NCBI GenBank assembly: GCA_934320655.1
Contig: CAKRFN010000004.1
Span: 175,140-239,139 of the forward strand
DNA: 64,000 nucleotides
Reading direction: 5' to 3'
DNA from: an uncultured Eubacterium sp.
GTDB lineage: Bacteria > Bacillota > Clostridia > Lachnospirales > Lachnospiraceae
The translations under genes were made by a program, and so were the position numbers. This document shows positions 56,490 through 64,000 of this stretch, piece after piece. Below the pieces are notes generated by a model that saw only the letters and a program-made list of their open reading frames with translations, searched no databases and had not been told where the DNA came from. Numbering within the stretch: position 1 is the stretch's first letter; every line of letters starts with the position of its first letter.

Positions 56490-57866
56490 ATGAAGAAAAA
56501 AGTAGTTAGTATCATGTTAGCAGCTGTAATGGTGCTTTCGATGACAGCATGCGGAAGCAAGGAAACACAAACGGATCATGCGGACAGTCAGAAAACAGAT
56601 GATGCAGCGGCATCAGACGCGAAGGATTCATCAGATGATTCATCCGATGATGCGAAGAGCGATGTCACATTATCTGTGATGGCAAGTCAGGACTGGATTC
56701 AGGATGCAGAAATGGAACTGGCTGAGAAGTTTACAGAGGAGACAGGTATCAAGATTGATTATCAGATTGTTCCTTCTGATCAGTACACAAATCTGTTGAC
56801 AACAAAATTGAATACAGGAGAATGTACGGATATCTTTGCTGCACAGAGTGGTAAATTTGATATTCAGACGCAGTTTAATGTGGAAAAGAACGCGGTAGAT
56901 TTAAGTGGTGAGAGCTGGGCTGGAAATGTTGATAAACTGGCAGCAGAGGAACTGAGTGTAGACGGGAAATTATATGGACAGCCGATTCAGGATGTATCTG
57001 CAGTATGGGCGGTTGCCTATAATAAAGTGTTATTTGACAAGCTGGGAATAGATGTTCCCACAGATTTTGCAAGTTTTGAGGATGCATGCAGCAAGATTCT
57101 TGATTCAGGTGTGACACCGATCTATGAGGCTGTTTCAGACGGCTGGCATCATACGCTGTGGTTCCCAGAGAGCTGCGTAGGCATTGAGACTGCAGAACCC
57201 GGAACGGCTGACAAGCTGAACAGCAATGAGACAACATTTGCAGAGAATGCAACGATGAAAACAATTTTAGAGCAGATGCAGGCTATGATTGATCAGGGAT
57301 ATTGGGGAGAGGATTATATGTCTAACCAGTATGCAAATGCAGCACAGAATATTGCTTCCGGTCAGTATGCCATGACCATTGCAAATCAGGGCTTTGGTGA
57401 TGAAGTAGAAGCAATCGGCGGAGATCTCAAGCGCGATGATATCGGATATTTCGTAATGCCGTTAGCTGATAATCAGACTTTGAATGTGAATCCGGCAGGA
57501 CCGGCAAGATTTGTATATTCTGGTTCCAAGAATGCGAAGGAGGCACAGCAGTATCTCGCATATCTGGCATCTGATGACAGCCTTGCATATCTCACTGAGA
57601 ATGTAAGCAAATTCAATAAGCTGCCCTATTCCAATGCACCGACTGCATATGCAGGACCCGTAAAGGAGTTTTACGATACTTACAGCAGTAAACAGGCAAC
57701 GGTATATCAGACCGCTGTAAAATATGTCAATCCGCAGTGGATGGATATCGGAAACTACTTGTCTGCCATGTTCTTAGGAGATTTGACACCGGATGAGGTG
57801 CTTAAGAATATTGACAAGGGTCGCACAGAGCAGGCACAGGCGGCGGGAGATCCGGCATGGAACTGA
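56490..57866 (+). CDS. Sugar ABC transporter substrate-binding lipoprotein
   Basis: A 458-residue family-1 solute-binding protein. Lipobox MTAC-G near residue 20, an Asp/Ser-rich linker (KTDDAAASDAKDSSDDSSDD), then the binding domains: LAEKFTEETGIKIDYQIVPS, KLNTGECTDIFAAQSGKFD, QPIQDVSAVWAVAYNKVLFD and SGQYAMTIANQGF. It captures an oligosaccharide for the permeases that follow. A terminator after it likely keeps its level higher than theirs. GGGGGG precedes ATG. Confidence 0.93.
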   Translation: MKKKVVSIMLAAVMVLSMTACGSKETQTDHADSQKTDDAAASDAKDSSDDSSDDAKSDVTLSVMASQDWIQDAEMELAEKFTEETGIKIDYQIVPSDQYTNLLTTKLNTGECTDIFAAQSGKFDIQTQFNVEKNAVDLSGESWAGNVDKLAAEELSVDGKLYGQPIQDVSAVWAVAYNKVLFDKLGIDVPTDFASFEDACSKILDSGVTPIYEAVSDGWHHTLWFPESCVGIETAEPGTADKLNSNETTFAENATMKTILEQMQAMIDQGYWGEDYMSNQYANAAQNIASGQYAMTIANQGFGDEVEAIGGDLKRDDIGYFVMPLADNQTLNVNPAGPARFVYSGSKNAKEAQQYLAYLASDDSLAYLTENVSKFNKLPYSNAPTAYAGPVKEFYDTYSSKQATVYQTAVKYVNPQWMDIGNYLSAMFLGDLTPDEVLKNIDKGRTEQAQAAGDPAWN

Positions 57867-57890
57867 TTGCCTGATTGAATTGCAAGATTT

Positions 57891-57925
57891 AAACAGCCGG
57901 TATCATCATATACCGGCTGTTTTTT
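57891..57925 (+). terminator. Intra-operon terminator/attenuator
   Basis: AAACAGCCGGTAT and ATACCGGCTGTTT form a perfect 13-bp stem with a 6-base loop and T-run, between the binding-protein and first permease genes. Confidence 0.85.
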
Positions 57926-57946
57926 AAGTAGGAGGATTCGTTTGCT

Positions 57947-58825
57947 ATGAGAAATGGGAAAACATATCCTATCTGGTTTGCGATCAGTGCTTTGGTTATC
58001 TATACAGCATTATTTGTTGTACCAAGTCTGATCGGAATCGGATATTCGTTTACAGACTGGTCGGCTTATACGACTGATCTTCACTTTGTTGGCTTGAAGA
58101 ATTTCAGACTTATTTTTTCTGCAGATGAGAACTATACGAAAATTATCACCAATACGCTGATGTTTACGCTGCTTACTACAGTATTGAAAAACGTACTAGG
58201 TCTGTTACTTGCCGTTTTGCTTACAAAGTCAGTTAAGATGTTGAATTTTCATAGAGGTGTGATGTTTATGCCGTCTGTTTTATCAACGCTGATTATTGGT
58301 CTGGTATTTTCTTCCATATTAAATCCGTCAACCGGTATACTGAATACTTTTTTACGTGCAATCGGACTGGATAGTCTGGCTGTGCAGTGGCTGACAAGCA
58401 CAAAATATGCATTCGGGACGGTCATTGCAGTTGATGTATGGCGTGGTACCGGTTATATCATGACCATACTGATTGCAGGAATTATGAGCATTTCATCGGA
58501 TTATTACGAGGCAGCAAGTATCGATGGAGCGTCCGGTATTCAGAAGTTTTTTAAGATCACGTTGCCGCTGCTGATGCCGACATTGGCAACAACAACTGTG
58601 TTGAATGTTATTTATGGATTGAAAGTATTTGACATGATATATGCGCTTACAAACGGTGGTCCCGGCGATGCAACAACGGAAGTTCTTTATACAGAAGTAT
58701 TTAAGAAGTTTGGAACCGGGCAGTATGCAGTTGGTACGGCGCTGTCGTCAGTGATGTTTCTGTTTATGCTTGTGATCGGATTTTTCATGATCCGTGTGAT
58801 GACTAAGGGAGAGGTGGAGGAATGA
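57947..58825 (+). CDS. Sugar ABC transporter permease (MalF/UgpA type)
   Basis: A 292-residue protein with six hydrophobic segments, WFAISALVIYTALFVVPSLI first and MFLFMLVIGFFMIRVMTKGE last. The ATPase-coupling EAA loop is YYEAASIDGASGIQKFFKIT. YALTNGGPGDATTEVLYTEV is a MalF-type signature. It pairs with the next permease, overlapping it by 4 bases (ATGA). AGTAGGAGG precedes ATG. Confidence 0.94.
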   Translation: MRNGKTYPIWFAISALVIYTALFVVPSLIGIGYSFTDWSAYTTDLHFVGLKNFRLIFSADENYTKIITNTLMFTLLTTVLKNVLGLLLAVLLTKSVKMLNFHRGVMFMPSVLSTLIIGLVFSSILNPSTGILNTFLRAIGLDSLAVQWLTSTKYAFGTVIAVDVWRGTGYIMTILIAGIMSISSDYYEAASIDGASGIQKFFKITLPLLMPTLATTTVLNVIYGLKVFDMIYALTNGGPGDATTEVLYTEVFKKFGTGQYAVGTALSSVMFLFMLVIGFFMIRVMTKGEVEE

Positions 58826-59652
58826 TGAAAAAGAAAAAAACATTTTATGCGACCTGTGTGAATGTAACCGCCTGGGTGATTTCTTTGATTTGTCTGATTC
58901 CGCTGCTGATTATTATATTAAATTCGCTGAAAGATAAGCAGACTGCGGCGGCGATGGACTTGTCCTTACCGGCATTCCCAATTCAGTGGGAAAACTTTGC
59001 AGTAGTTATTGAAAAAGGCAAGCTGCTTACCTCTTTTGGAAACAGTGTGACATATTCGGTCGGGAGTGTGCTGCTGTGTGCAGTGACTGCGGTTATGGCG
59101 GCATATGTGTTGTCGAGAAATGCAACGAAATGCAATAAACTTTTATATTTATACATGGCTCTCGGAATAACACTTCCGGTTAACTATGTGGCATTGATGA
59201 AGGTTATGCAGTTTTTACATATTAACAACACGAAGCTGGGTATTATTCTGTTGTATACGGCAATGCAGCTGCCATTTTCAGTATTCCTGATTCATGGTTT
59301 TATCGCAAGAATACCGTTGGATCTCGATGAAGCTGCAATCATTGATGGCTGCGGTTCGGTGCGATTGTTTTTCTCCGTGATTCTGCCGCTGTTAAAGCCG
59401 GTACTTGCGACTGTATTTGTATTAACATTTTTGAATACATGGAACGAATTTGTGTCGCCGCTGTATTTTCTGGGAAGCTCGGAAAAATGGCCAATGACCT
59501 TGTCAGTATACAATTTTTTCGGTATGTATTTTATGGATTGGAATCTGATCTGTGCGGATATCCTGCTGACCAGTCTGCCGGTTATTGTGGTGTATCTGCT
59601 GGGACAGCGTTATATTGTGAGCGGAATGACAGCTGGAGCAGTCAAGGGCTGA
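58822..59652 (+). CDS. Sugar ABC transporter permease (MalG/UgpE type)
   Basis: A 276-residue second permease: VISLICLIPLLIIILNSLKD, the coupling loop DLDEAAIIDGCGSVRLFFSV and the end SGMTAGAVKG typical of MalG-type proteins. No ATPase gene follows; such importers in Firmicutes usually borrow a shared MsmK/MsiK ATPase. Translationally coupled to the previous gene. Confidence 0.94.
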   Translation: MMKKKKTFYATCVNVTAWVISLICLIPLLIIILNSLKDKQTAAAMDLSLPAFPIQWENFAVVIEKGKLLTSFGNSVTYSVGSVLLCAVTAVMAAYVLSRNATKCNKLLYLYMALGITLPVNYVALMKVMQFLHINNTKLGIILLYTAMQLPFSVFLIHGFIARIPLDLDEAAIIDGCGSVRLFFSVILPLLKPVLATVFVLTFLNTWNEFVSPLYFLGSSEKWPMTLSVYNFFGMYFMDWNLICADILLTSLPVIVVYLLGQRYIVSGMTAGAVKG

Positions 59653-59671
59653 CAGGGATGGGAGAGATGAT

Positions 59672-62035
59672 ATGCTGCAGGTAGTAAGAAAAAAAACATT
59701 TGTCATTTTACATGAAGAACGGCGTACAGACGGACTGTATCTGTATACGGAAAGGGGACTCATCCGGATTACACCATGGAGTGATTCGGTGATCGCTGTC
59801 AGTTATACGAAAAAGGACACGTTTGCAGCCGGATATGGGATAGACATAACGGACAGACCGGATTTCAGACAATGGCATTTTATCAGTACAGATGCAAATA
59901 TCTTTGTATTGACAAAGAATCTTGAGGTACAGATCTCAAGAGAAACTGCGTCTGTAAAATATTTTACCAGAAAAGGAAAACTTTTACTTGCGGAGCGCGA
60001 GCGGAATAGTAAATGTATTGAGCCGTTTTCAGCTTATCGGACGGTGATTGATGAGCATGCAGTGATCCGCAGAGTGGATACACCGGATGGCAAAAAGAAT
60101 GTGATTGAGTATGCAACACGTGAATTTGATAAAGAGTTATACCGGACGAGAATTTATTGGAAGTGGCAGGACGAAGAGGTGTTGTACGGACTGGGTCAGG
60201 ATGAGACAGGTTCGTTGAATCTCAGGGGAACGGTCCGCTACCTGCATCAGGCAAATTTAAAGATTGCCATGCCGGTACTGATGTCGTCAAATGGTTATGG
60301 ATTGTTCGTTCCGACCGGGAGTCCCGCAATTTTCAGTGATGTGCCAACATCTGATTCGTTCTTTATGACGGAAGCGGATGAACAACTGAACTATTTCTTT
60401 ATGTATGGACCGTCATGTGACCATGTAATTGCCCATTATCGTAAACTTACTGGAAAGGCGGCGATGCTGCCACGGTGGACGTTTGGATTTATCCAGTCGC
60501 AGGAACGTTATGAGACGCAGGATGAGATATTGCGAATTGCAGCAGAATATCGTAGAAGGGGTGTTGGTCTTGATACGATTGTGTTGGATTGGCATTATTG
60601 GAAGGATGAATTATGGGGACAAAAATCCTTTGACCAGAATCGGTTTCCGTCACCAGTGGAAATGACAACAGCGCTTCATGAAGAAAATATCCATTTTATG
60701 ATTTCATTGTGGCCCTGTATGCATGAGCAAAGTGAAAATTATCGTGAGATGAAAAAGCATGGATATTTGCTGCCGGCATCGGATATTTACGATGCATTTC
60801 TAAAGCCGGCACGGGAGTGTTATTGGAATCAGACACAGGAAGGACTGCAGCAGTATGGCGTAGATGCTTGGTGGTGTGATTCGTGTGAACCGTTTACACC
60901 GGAATGGACACGTGAAGAACAGCCGGTTCCGGAGAAAATGTATGAGGAGTTTTTGGAACAATCCCAGAAAATGCTGCCTGCAGAGCTTGGAAACGCATAT
61001 GGTCTCTACCATGCGATGGGAATATATGAGGGACAGCGTGGCGTTACCGATCAAAAACGGGTTGTAAATCTGACACGGAACGGATACTGTGGCTGTCAGA
61101 AATATGGAACAATTCTCTGGTCGGGAGATATATCGGCAAGTTGGAATACCATGAGGGATCAGATTCGAAACGGATTGAATTTTTGTGTGAGCGGACATCC
61201 GTATTGGACATTTGATATTGGTGGATTTTTTGTAAAACAGGGAGAAGAATGGTTCTGGTCAGGAAATTATGATAAGGGCTTAGATGATCCACGGTATAGG
61301 GAATTGTTTGTCAGATGGTTTCAGCTCGGAGCATTTTTGCCTGTTTTCAGAAGTCATGGCACAGATGTACGCAGGGAAATGTGGTGTTTTGGCAAGCCAG
61401 GAGAACCTTATTATGATGCGCTGCTGGCAGCGAACCGGCAGCGATACCGATTGCTGCCCTACATCTATTCCTGTGCCGGCAGTGTATGGGCAGATGACTC
61501 TACAATGATGCGTCTGCTGGCATTTGATTTCAGGAATGATAGAGAGACACTGACGATTGATGATCAGTACATGTTTGGAAATGCATTCATGGTATGTCCG
61601 GTGACAGAACCCTGTGCGAATGCAGAACTGACTCGTTGCGATGGTGTGACGAAGGATGTATATCTGCCGGACGGGTGCGATTGGTATGATTACTGGACGG
61701 AAAAAAAATATCAGGGTGGGCAGCGGATATCCGTATTTTGCGAGCTGGATAAAATTCCGTTGTTTGTGCGGGCGGGTAGTATCGTGCCAATGGCAGCGAG
61801 AGATCTGCAGTATGCGGACGAGATTCGTCAGACTGGTATCCGTTTACACATCTATCCCGGAGCAGACGGAAGCTACGAATTGTATGAGGACAGTGGAGAA
61901 GGTTATGATTATGAGAAAGGTGCCTACAGCAGGCGGATCTTTCACTGGGATGACACTACGCAGAAATTGATTCAGGAAGACTGTGAACAACGGGAGTGGA
62001 TGAGCGAGATTGTACAGATCTGCGTGCATGGATAG
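59672..62035 (+). CDS. GH31-family alpha-glycosidase
   Basis: A 787-residue cytoplasmic glycosidase (no signal peptide). N-terminal beta-sandwich (LYGLGQDETGSLNLRGTVRY), the TIM barrel (WTFGFIQSQERYETQDEILR, LDTIVLDWHYWKDELWGQKS), the nucleophile in DAWWCDSCEPF near residue 400, and the acid/base Asp in LWSGDISASWNTMRDQI near 485. C-terminal sheets hold PLFVRAGSIVPM. Family members act on alpha-glucosides, alpha-xylosides or sulfoquinovosides; the exact substrate cannot be read. It lies 20 bases after the permeases, so imported sugar is its likely substrate. Confidence 0.93.
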   Translation: MLQVVRKKTFVILHEERRTDGLYLYTERGLIRITPWSDSVIAVSYTKKDTFAAGYGIDITDRPDFRQWHFISTDANIFVLTKNLEVQISRETASVKYFTRKGKLLLAERERNSKCIEPFSAYRTVIDEHAVIRRVDTPDGKKNVIEYATREFDKELYRTRIYWKWQDEEVLYGLGQDETGSLNLRGTVRYLHQANLKIAMPVLMSSNGYGLFVPTGSPAIFSDVPTSDSFFMTEADEQLNYFFMYGPSCDHVIAHYRKLTGKAAMLPRWTFGFIQSQERYETQDEILRIAAEYRRRGVGLDTIVLDWHYWKDELWGQKSFDQNRFPSPVEMTTALHEENIHFMISLWPCMHEQSENYREMKKHGYLLPASDIYDAFLKPARECYWNQTQEGLQQYGVDAWWCDSCEPFTPEWTREEQPVPEKMYEEFLEQSQKMLPAELGNAYGLYHAMGIYEGQRGVTDQKRVVNLTRNGYCGCQKYGTILWSGDISASWNTMRDQIRNGLNFCVSGHPYWTFDIGGFFVKQGEEWFWSGNYDKGLDDPRYRELFVRWFQLGAFLPVFRSHGTDVRREMWCFGKPGEPYYDALLAANRQRYRLLPYIYSCAGSVWADDSTMMRLLAFDFRNDRETLTIDDQYMFGNAFMVCPVTEPCANAELTRCDGVTKDVYLPDGCDWYDYWTEKKYQGGQRISVFCELDKIPLFVRAGSIVPMAARDLQYADEIRQTGIRLHIYPGADGSYELYEDSGEGYDYEKGAYSRRIFHWDDTTQKLIQEDCEQREWMSEIVQICVHG

Positions 62036-62186
62036 TGTGCAGTGAGATAATGACGAATCATTCATCAGAGGAAAAATTGAAAACATCTTCGAAATGGTGG
62101 GAAATAATATTGACGGGCATCCGGTTACGAGATACTATTTATGGAGTAACCGGGTGTTTGTTTGCATTGAGGGGATTGGAGAAAAC

Positions 62187-63395
62187 ATGAATTTTGCAGA
62201 AAATTATTCGATGAGATATTTAGAGCCGAAGGATCTGGATCAGTATAATGCGCTGCTGCGCTATACGTTTCAGGTGACGGAGGACGAGCTGATAGCGACC
62301 GGCTGGAAGGATGAGGATATCAAACAGTCTAAATTTCCAGTGTTGGAACGCGCGGATGTGCTGGGCTGCTTTGACGGCGACACGCTGGTTTCACAGTTTG
62401 CGGTTTATCCGCTGAAAATGAATATATACGGGGAAGTGTTTCAGGTAGGCTTTGTGACGAGTGTCTGCACCTATCCGGAGTATACGGGACAGGGAATCAT
62501 GAAAAAACTGATGTTTCAGAGTCTGGATCACATGAAGCGTCAGGGCAAATGTTTTGCGCTGCTGTACCCGTATTCCATTCCGCTCTATCACCATCTCGGA
62601 TGGGAGATCATATCCAACAAGATCTCGTTCAATATCAAAGACCGGCAGATTCCGACCAAGGTCAAGGCACCCGGCTATGTGCGCCGCGTGGATTGGGATA
62701 ACACAGATTTTCACGAGCTGCATTCGCATTTTGCGTCGATCACGCACGGCTGTCTGTTCCGCAACGCACTCGCATGGGAGGAATACTGGCGCTGGGACGA
62801 GGACGACACAAATGTAGCGGTCTACTATAATATGAAAGATAAACCGTGCGGATTTATGGTTTATCTAATCAAAAATGATATTATGCACATTAAAGAAATG
62901 ATTTATCTGAACCGTGAGGCGAAAAAGGGCTTATGGGAATATATCCATGCGCATGATTCGATGATCGATGAAGTGCACGGCAATACATATTTCAGTGAGC
63001 CGATCGCATTTGAGATGGACGACGGAGATATTAAAGAAACGATCCGCCCGTATGCAATGGGGCGCATTATAGATGTAGAGGGATTTCTCAAAGACTATCC
63101 GTGTGATCCGGATGGCGGTACGTTATATATGGAGCTGGATATCGAGGATCATCTGCTCCCGTGGAACAACCGCACCTTCCGGCTGTGCTTTTCGGATGGC
63201 AGATGCAGTCTGACGCATGAACCGGCGGAGTATCGGCTGAAGATGGAGATCGGCACATTCACGACGCTGCTGCTCGGTTACAAGACAGCGGAGCGCCTGT
63301 ACCAGTTGGAACGCATCGAGGGCAGACCGGAGGCAGTCGAGCGGTTCGATGATGTGCTGTTTCATAAGATTCCGTATATATCTGATTATATTTAA
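62187..63395 (+). CDS. Eis-like GNAT N-acetyltransferase
   Basis: A 402-residue protein: an N-terminal GNAT domain (YSMRYLEPKDLDQYNALLRY, GFVTSVCTYPEYTGQGIMKKL acetyl-CoA loop, ALLYPYSIPLYHHLGWEII), a second GNAT-like domain, and a C-terminal SCP2-like sterol-carrier region (RTFRLCFSDGRCSLTHEPAE). This three-part order is that of enhanced-intracellular-survival (Eis) proteins, which acetylate amines and some aminoglycosides. ATG 62187 follows GGGGATTGGAG; an earlier ATG 62094 extends the frame through a stretch with no known match. Confidence 0.88.
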   Translation: MNFAENYSMRYLEPKDLDQYNALLRYTFQVTEDELIATGWKDEDIKQSKFPVLERADVLGCFDGDTLVSQFAVYPLKMNIYGEVFQVGFVTSVCTYPEYTGQGIMKKLMFQSLDHMKRQGKCFALLYPYSIPLYHHLGWEIISNKISFNIKDRQIPTKVKAPGYVRRVDWDNTDFHELHSHFASITHGCLFRNALAWEEYWRWDEDDTNVAVYYNMKDKPCGFMVYLIKNDIMHIKEMIYLNREAKKGLWEYIHAHDSMIDEVHGNTYFSEPIAFEMDDGDIKETIRPYAMGRIIDVEGFLKDYPCDPDGGTLYMELDIEDHLLPWNNRTFRLCFSDGRCSLTHEPAEYRLKMEIGTFTTLLLGYKTAERLYQLERIEGRPEAVERFDDVLFHKIPYISDYI

Positions 63396-63413
63396 AAAAA
63401 TTGAAAAAAGGTG

Positions 63414-63538
63414 TTGACAACTGTCGAATCAGATGATATTATAGACAAGCTGTCGCGTGCGACTGGGAAACAGATCAGCCGGTCAGCAAAAAATAAATAA
63501 AAAAAGTTCTTGACAAATGATGACAACTTTGGTAATAT
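63414..63538 (+). promoter_or_regulatory. Tandem rRNA operon promoters P1 and P2
   Basis: P1: TTGACA (63414-63419), 17 bp, TATTAT (63437-63442). P2: TTGACA (63510-63515), 17 bp, TAATAT (63533-63538). The rest of the gap 63396-63922 is the rRNA leader, holding ACTGAACAGTGAAATAACC-type leader wording and GGTCATGC/TGACCAAAATACGGTCATT segments that likely form the processing stem; no gene is seen. Confidence 0.85.
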
Positions 63539-63922
63539 ATAAAAGCTGTTGCGTGAGACAGAGAACAAAGAACCTTGATAACTGAACAGTGAAATAACCT
63601 TGAAAGATTTGAAAAAAACGAGAAAAAGCAGACTGGAAATCAGATGCGGAGAGTCAAATTTATTTGACGAAATGCAGATGATGACAGGCGGGTTTGGCGA
63701 ATGCCAAACAGCGAGATGAAGTAAAACGGAATCGAGCGGCTTTTTCGAAGTGAAATTGTGAACACTTTATAAAAACAGTAAAACGGTTATAAAAAAGCCA
63801 AGCTTTTGAATGACCAAGAACAAACTTTTAGCATGACAACTAAACTCGAGAATACCTCGTTAAGTGGTCATGCACGGATCGCACGTAAATGACCAAAATA
63901 CGGTCATTAAGTGCTCATACTC

Positions 63923-64000
<78 letters not shown>

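Overview
The window reads as the chromosome of a motile, spore-forming, anaerobic Firmicute, most likely a Lachnospiraceae (Clostridia) species. It ends in the first bases of a 16S rRNA gene with clostridial wording. It carries the sporulation operon spoIIAA-spoIIAB-sigF and spoVAD-spoVAE, an orphan CheC, BspA-type leucine-rich-repeat surface proteins, a phosphoketolase, a Rex-type operator on an iron alcohol dehydrogenase, and many flavin and iron-sulfur proteins. No transposase, integrase, phage structural gene, CRISPR array or tRNA was recognised.

Layout. 0-2 kb: a truncated XRE-type membrane regulator, a structured repeat, a broken pnuC and an HxlR regulator. 2-6.3 kb: the most unusual block. 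A 52-residue peptide with repeated Ala-Cys-Gly-X units is followed by a radical SAM/SPASM maturase, a short nitroreductase, a flavin/ferredoxin protein, a zinc-type macrodomain and a SirTM-class sirtuin, all on one strand. 6.3-7.7 kb: an AlbA_2/ATPase-fold regulator with its own operator repeats. 7.9-13.2 kb: a sulfate ABC transporter (sbp-cysT-cysW-cysA) and a LacI-type regulator; a second copy of the structured repeat sits between cysW and cysA. 13.3-16.5 kb: phosphoketolase and a CIRCE-controlled Hsp20. 16.6-24.7 kb: unknown proteins and a decayed zone (truncated response regulator joined to a surface-protein fragment, AAA/PD-(D/E)XK protein, LysR fragment, MATE fragment). 24.7-32.5 kb: a stand-alone FakA/DAK-type C-terminal domain, MerR, TauE, aldo-keto reductase, acetyltransferase, Fe-ADH, DRE-TIM aldolase-like protein and a methyltransferase. 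32.7-41.7 kb: CIRCE-controlled clpB, a polysaccharide deacetylase and two BspA-like secreted proteins. 41.7-53.7 kb: CheC, valS, a FapA-domain protein, a zinc-ribbon/TPR protein, the sigma-F operon, dinB, spoVAD-E and an Asn-rich lipoprotein. 53.7-62 kb: a YesMN-type two-component system divergent from a sugar ABC importer and a GH31 glycosidase. 62-64 kb: an Eis-like acetyltransferase, then tandem rRNA promoters and the 16S start.

How the parts work together. Heat-shock genes hsp20 and clpB share HrcA/CIRCE control. The Fe-ADH promoter carries a redox-sensing Rex-type site. The GH31 locus is a self-contained oligosaccharide uptake and hydrolysis unit that lacks only its ATPase. Two families of short dispersed repeats recur between genes, and several genes show internal deletions, so the region is under active decay and small-repeat turnover. 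All family names come from reading the sequence and memory; no database search was run.
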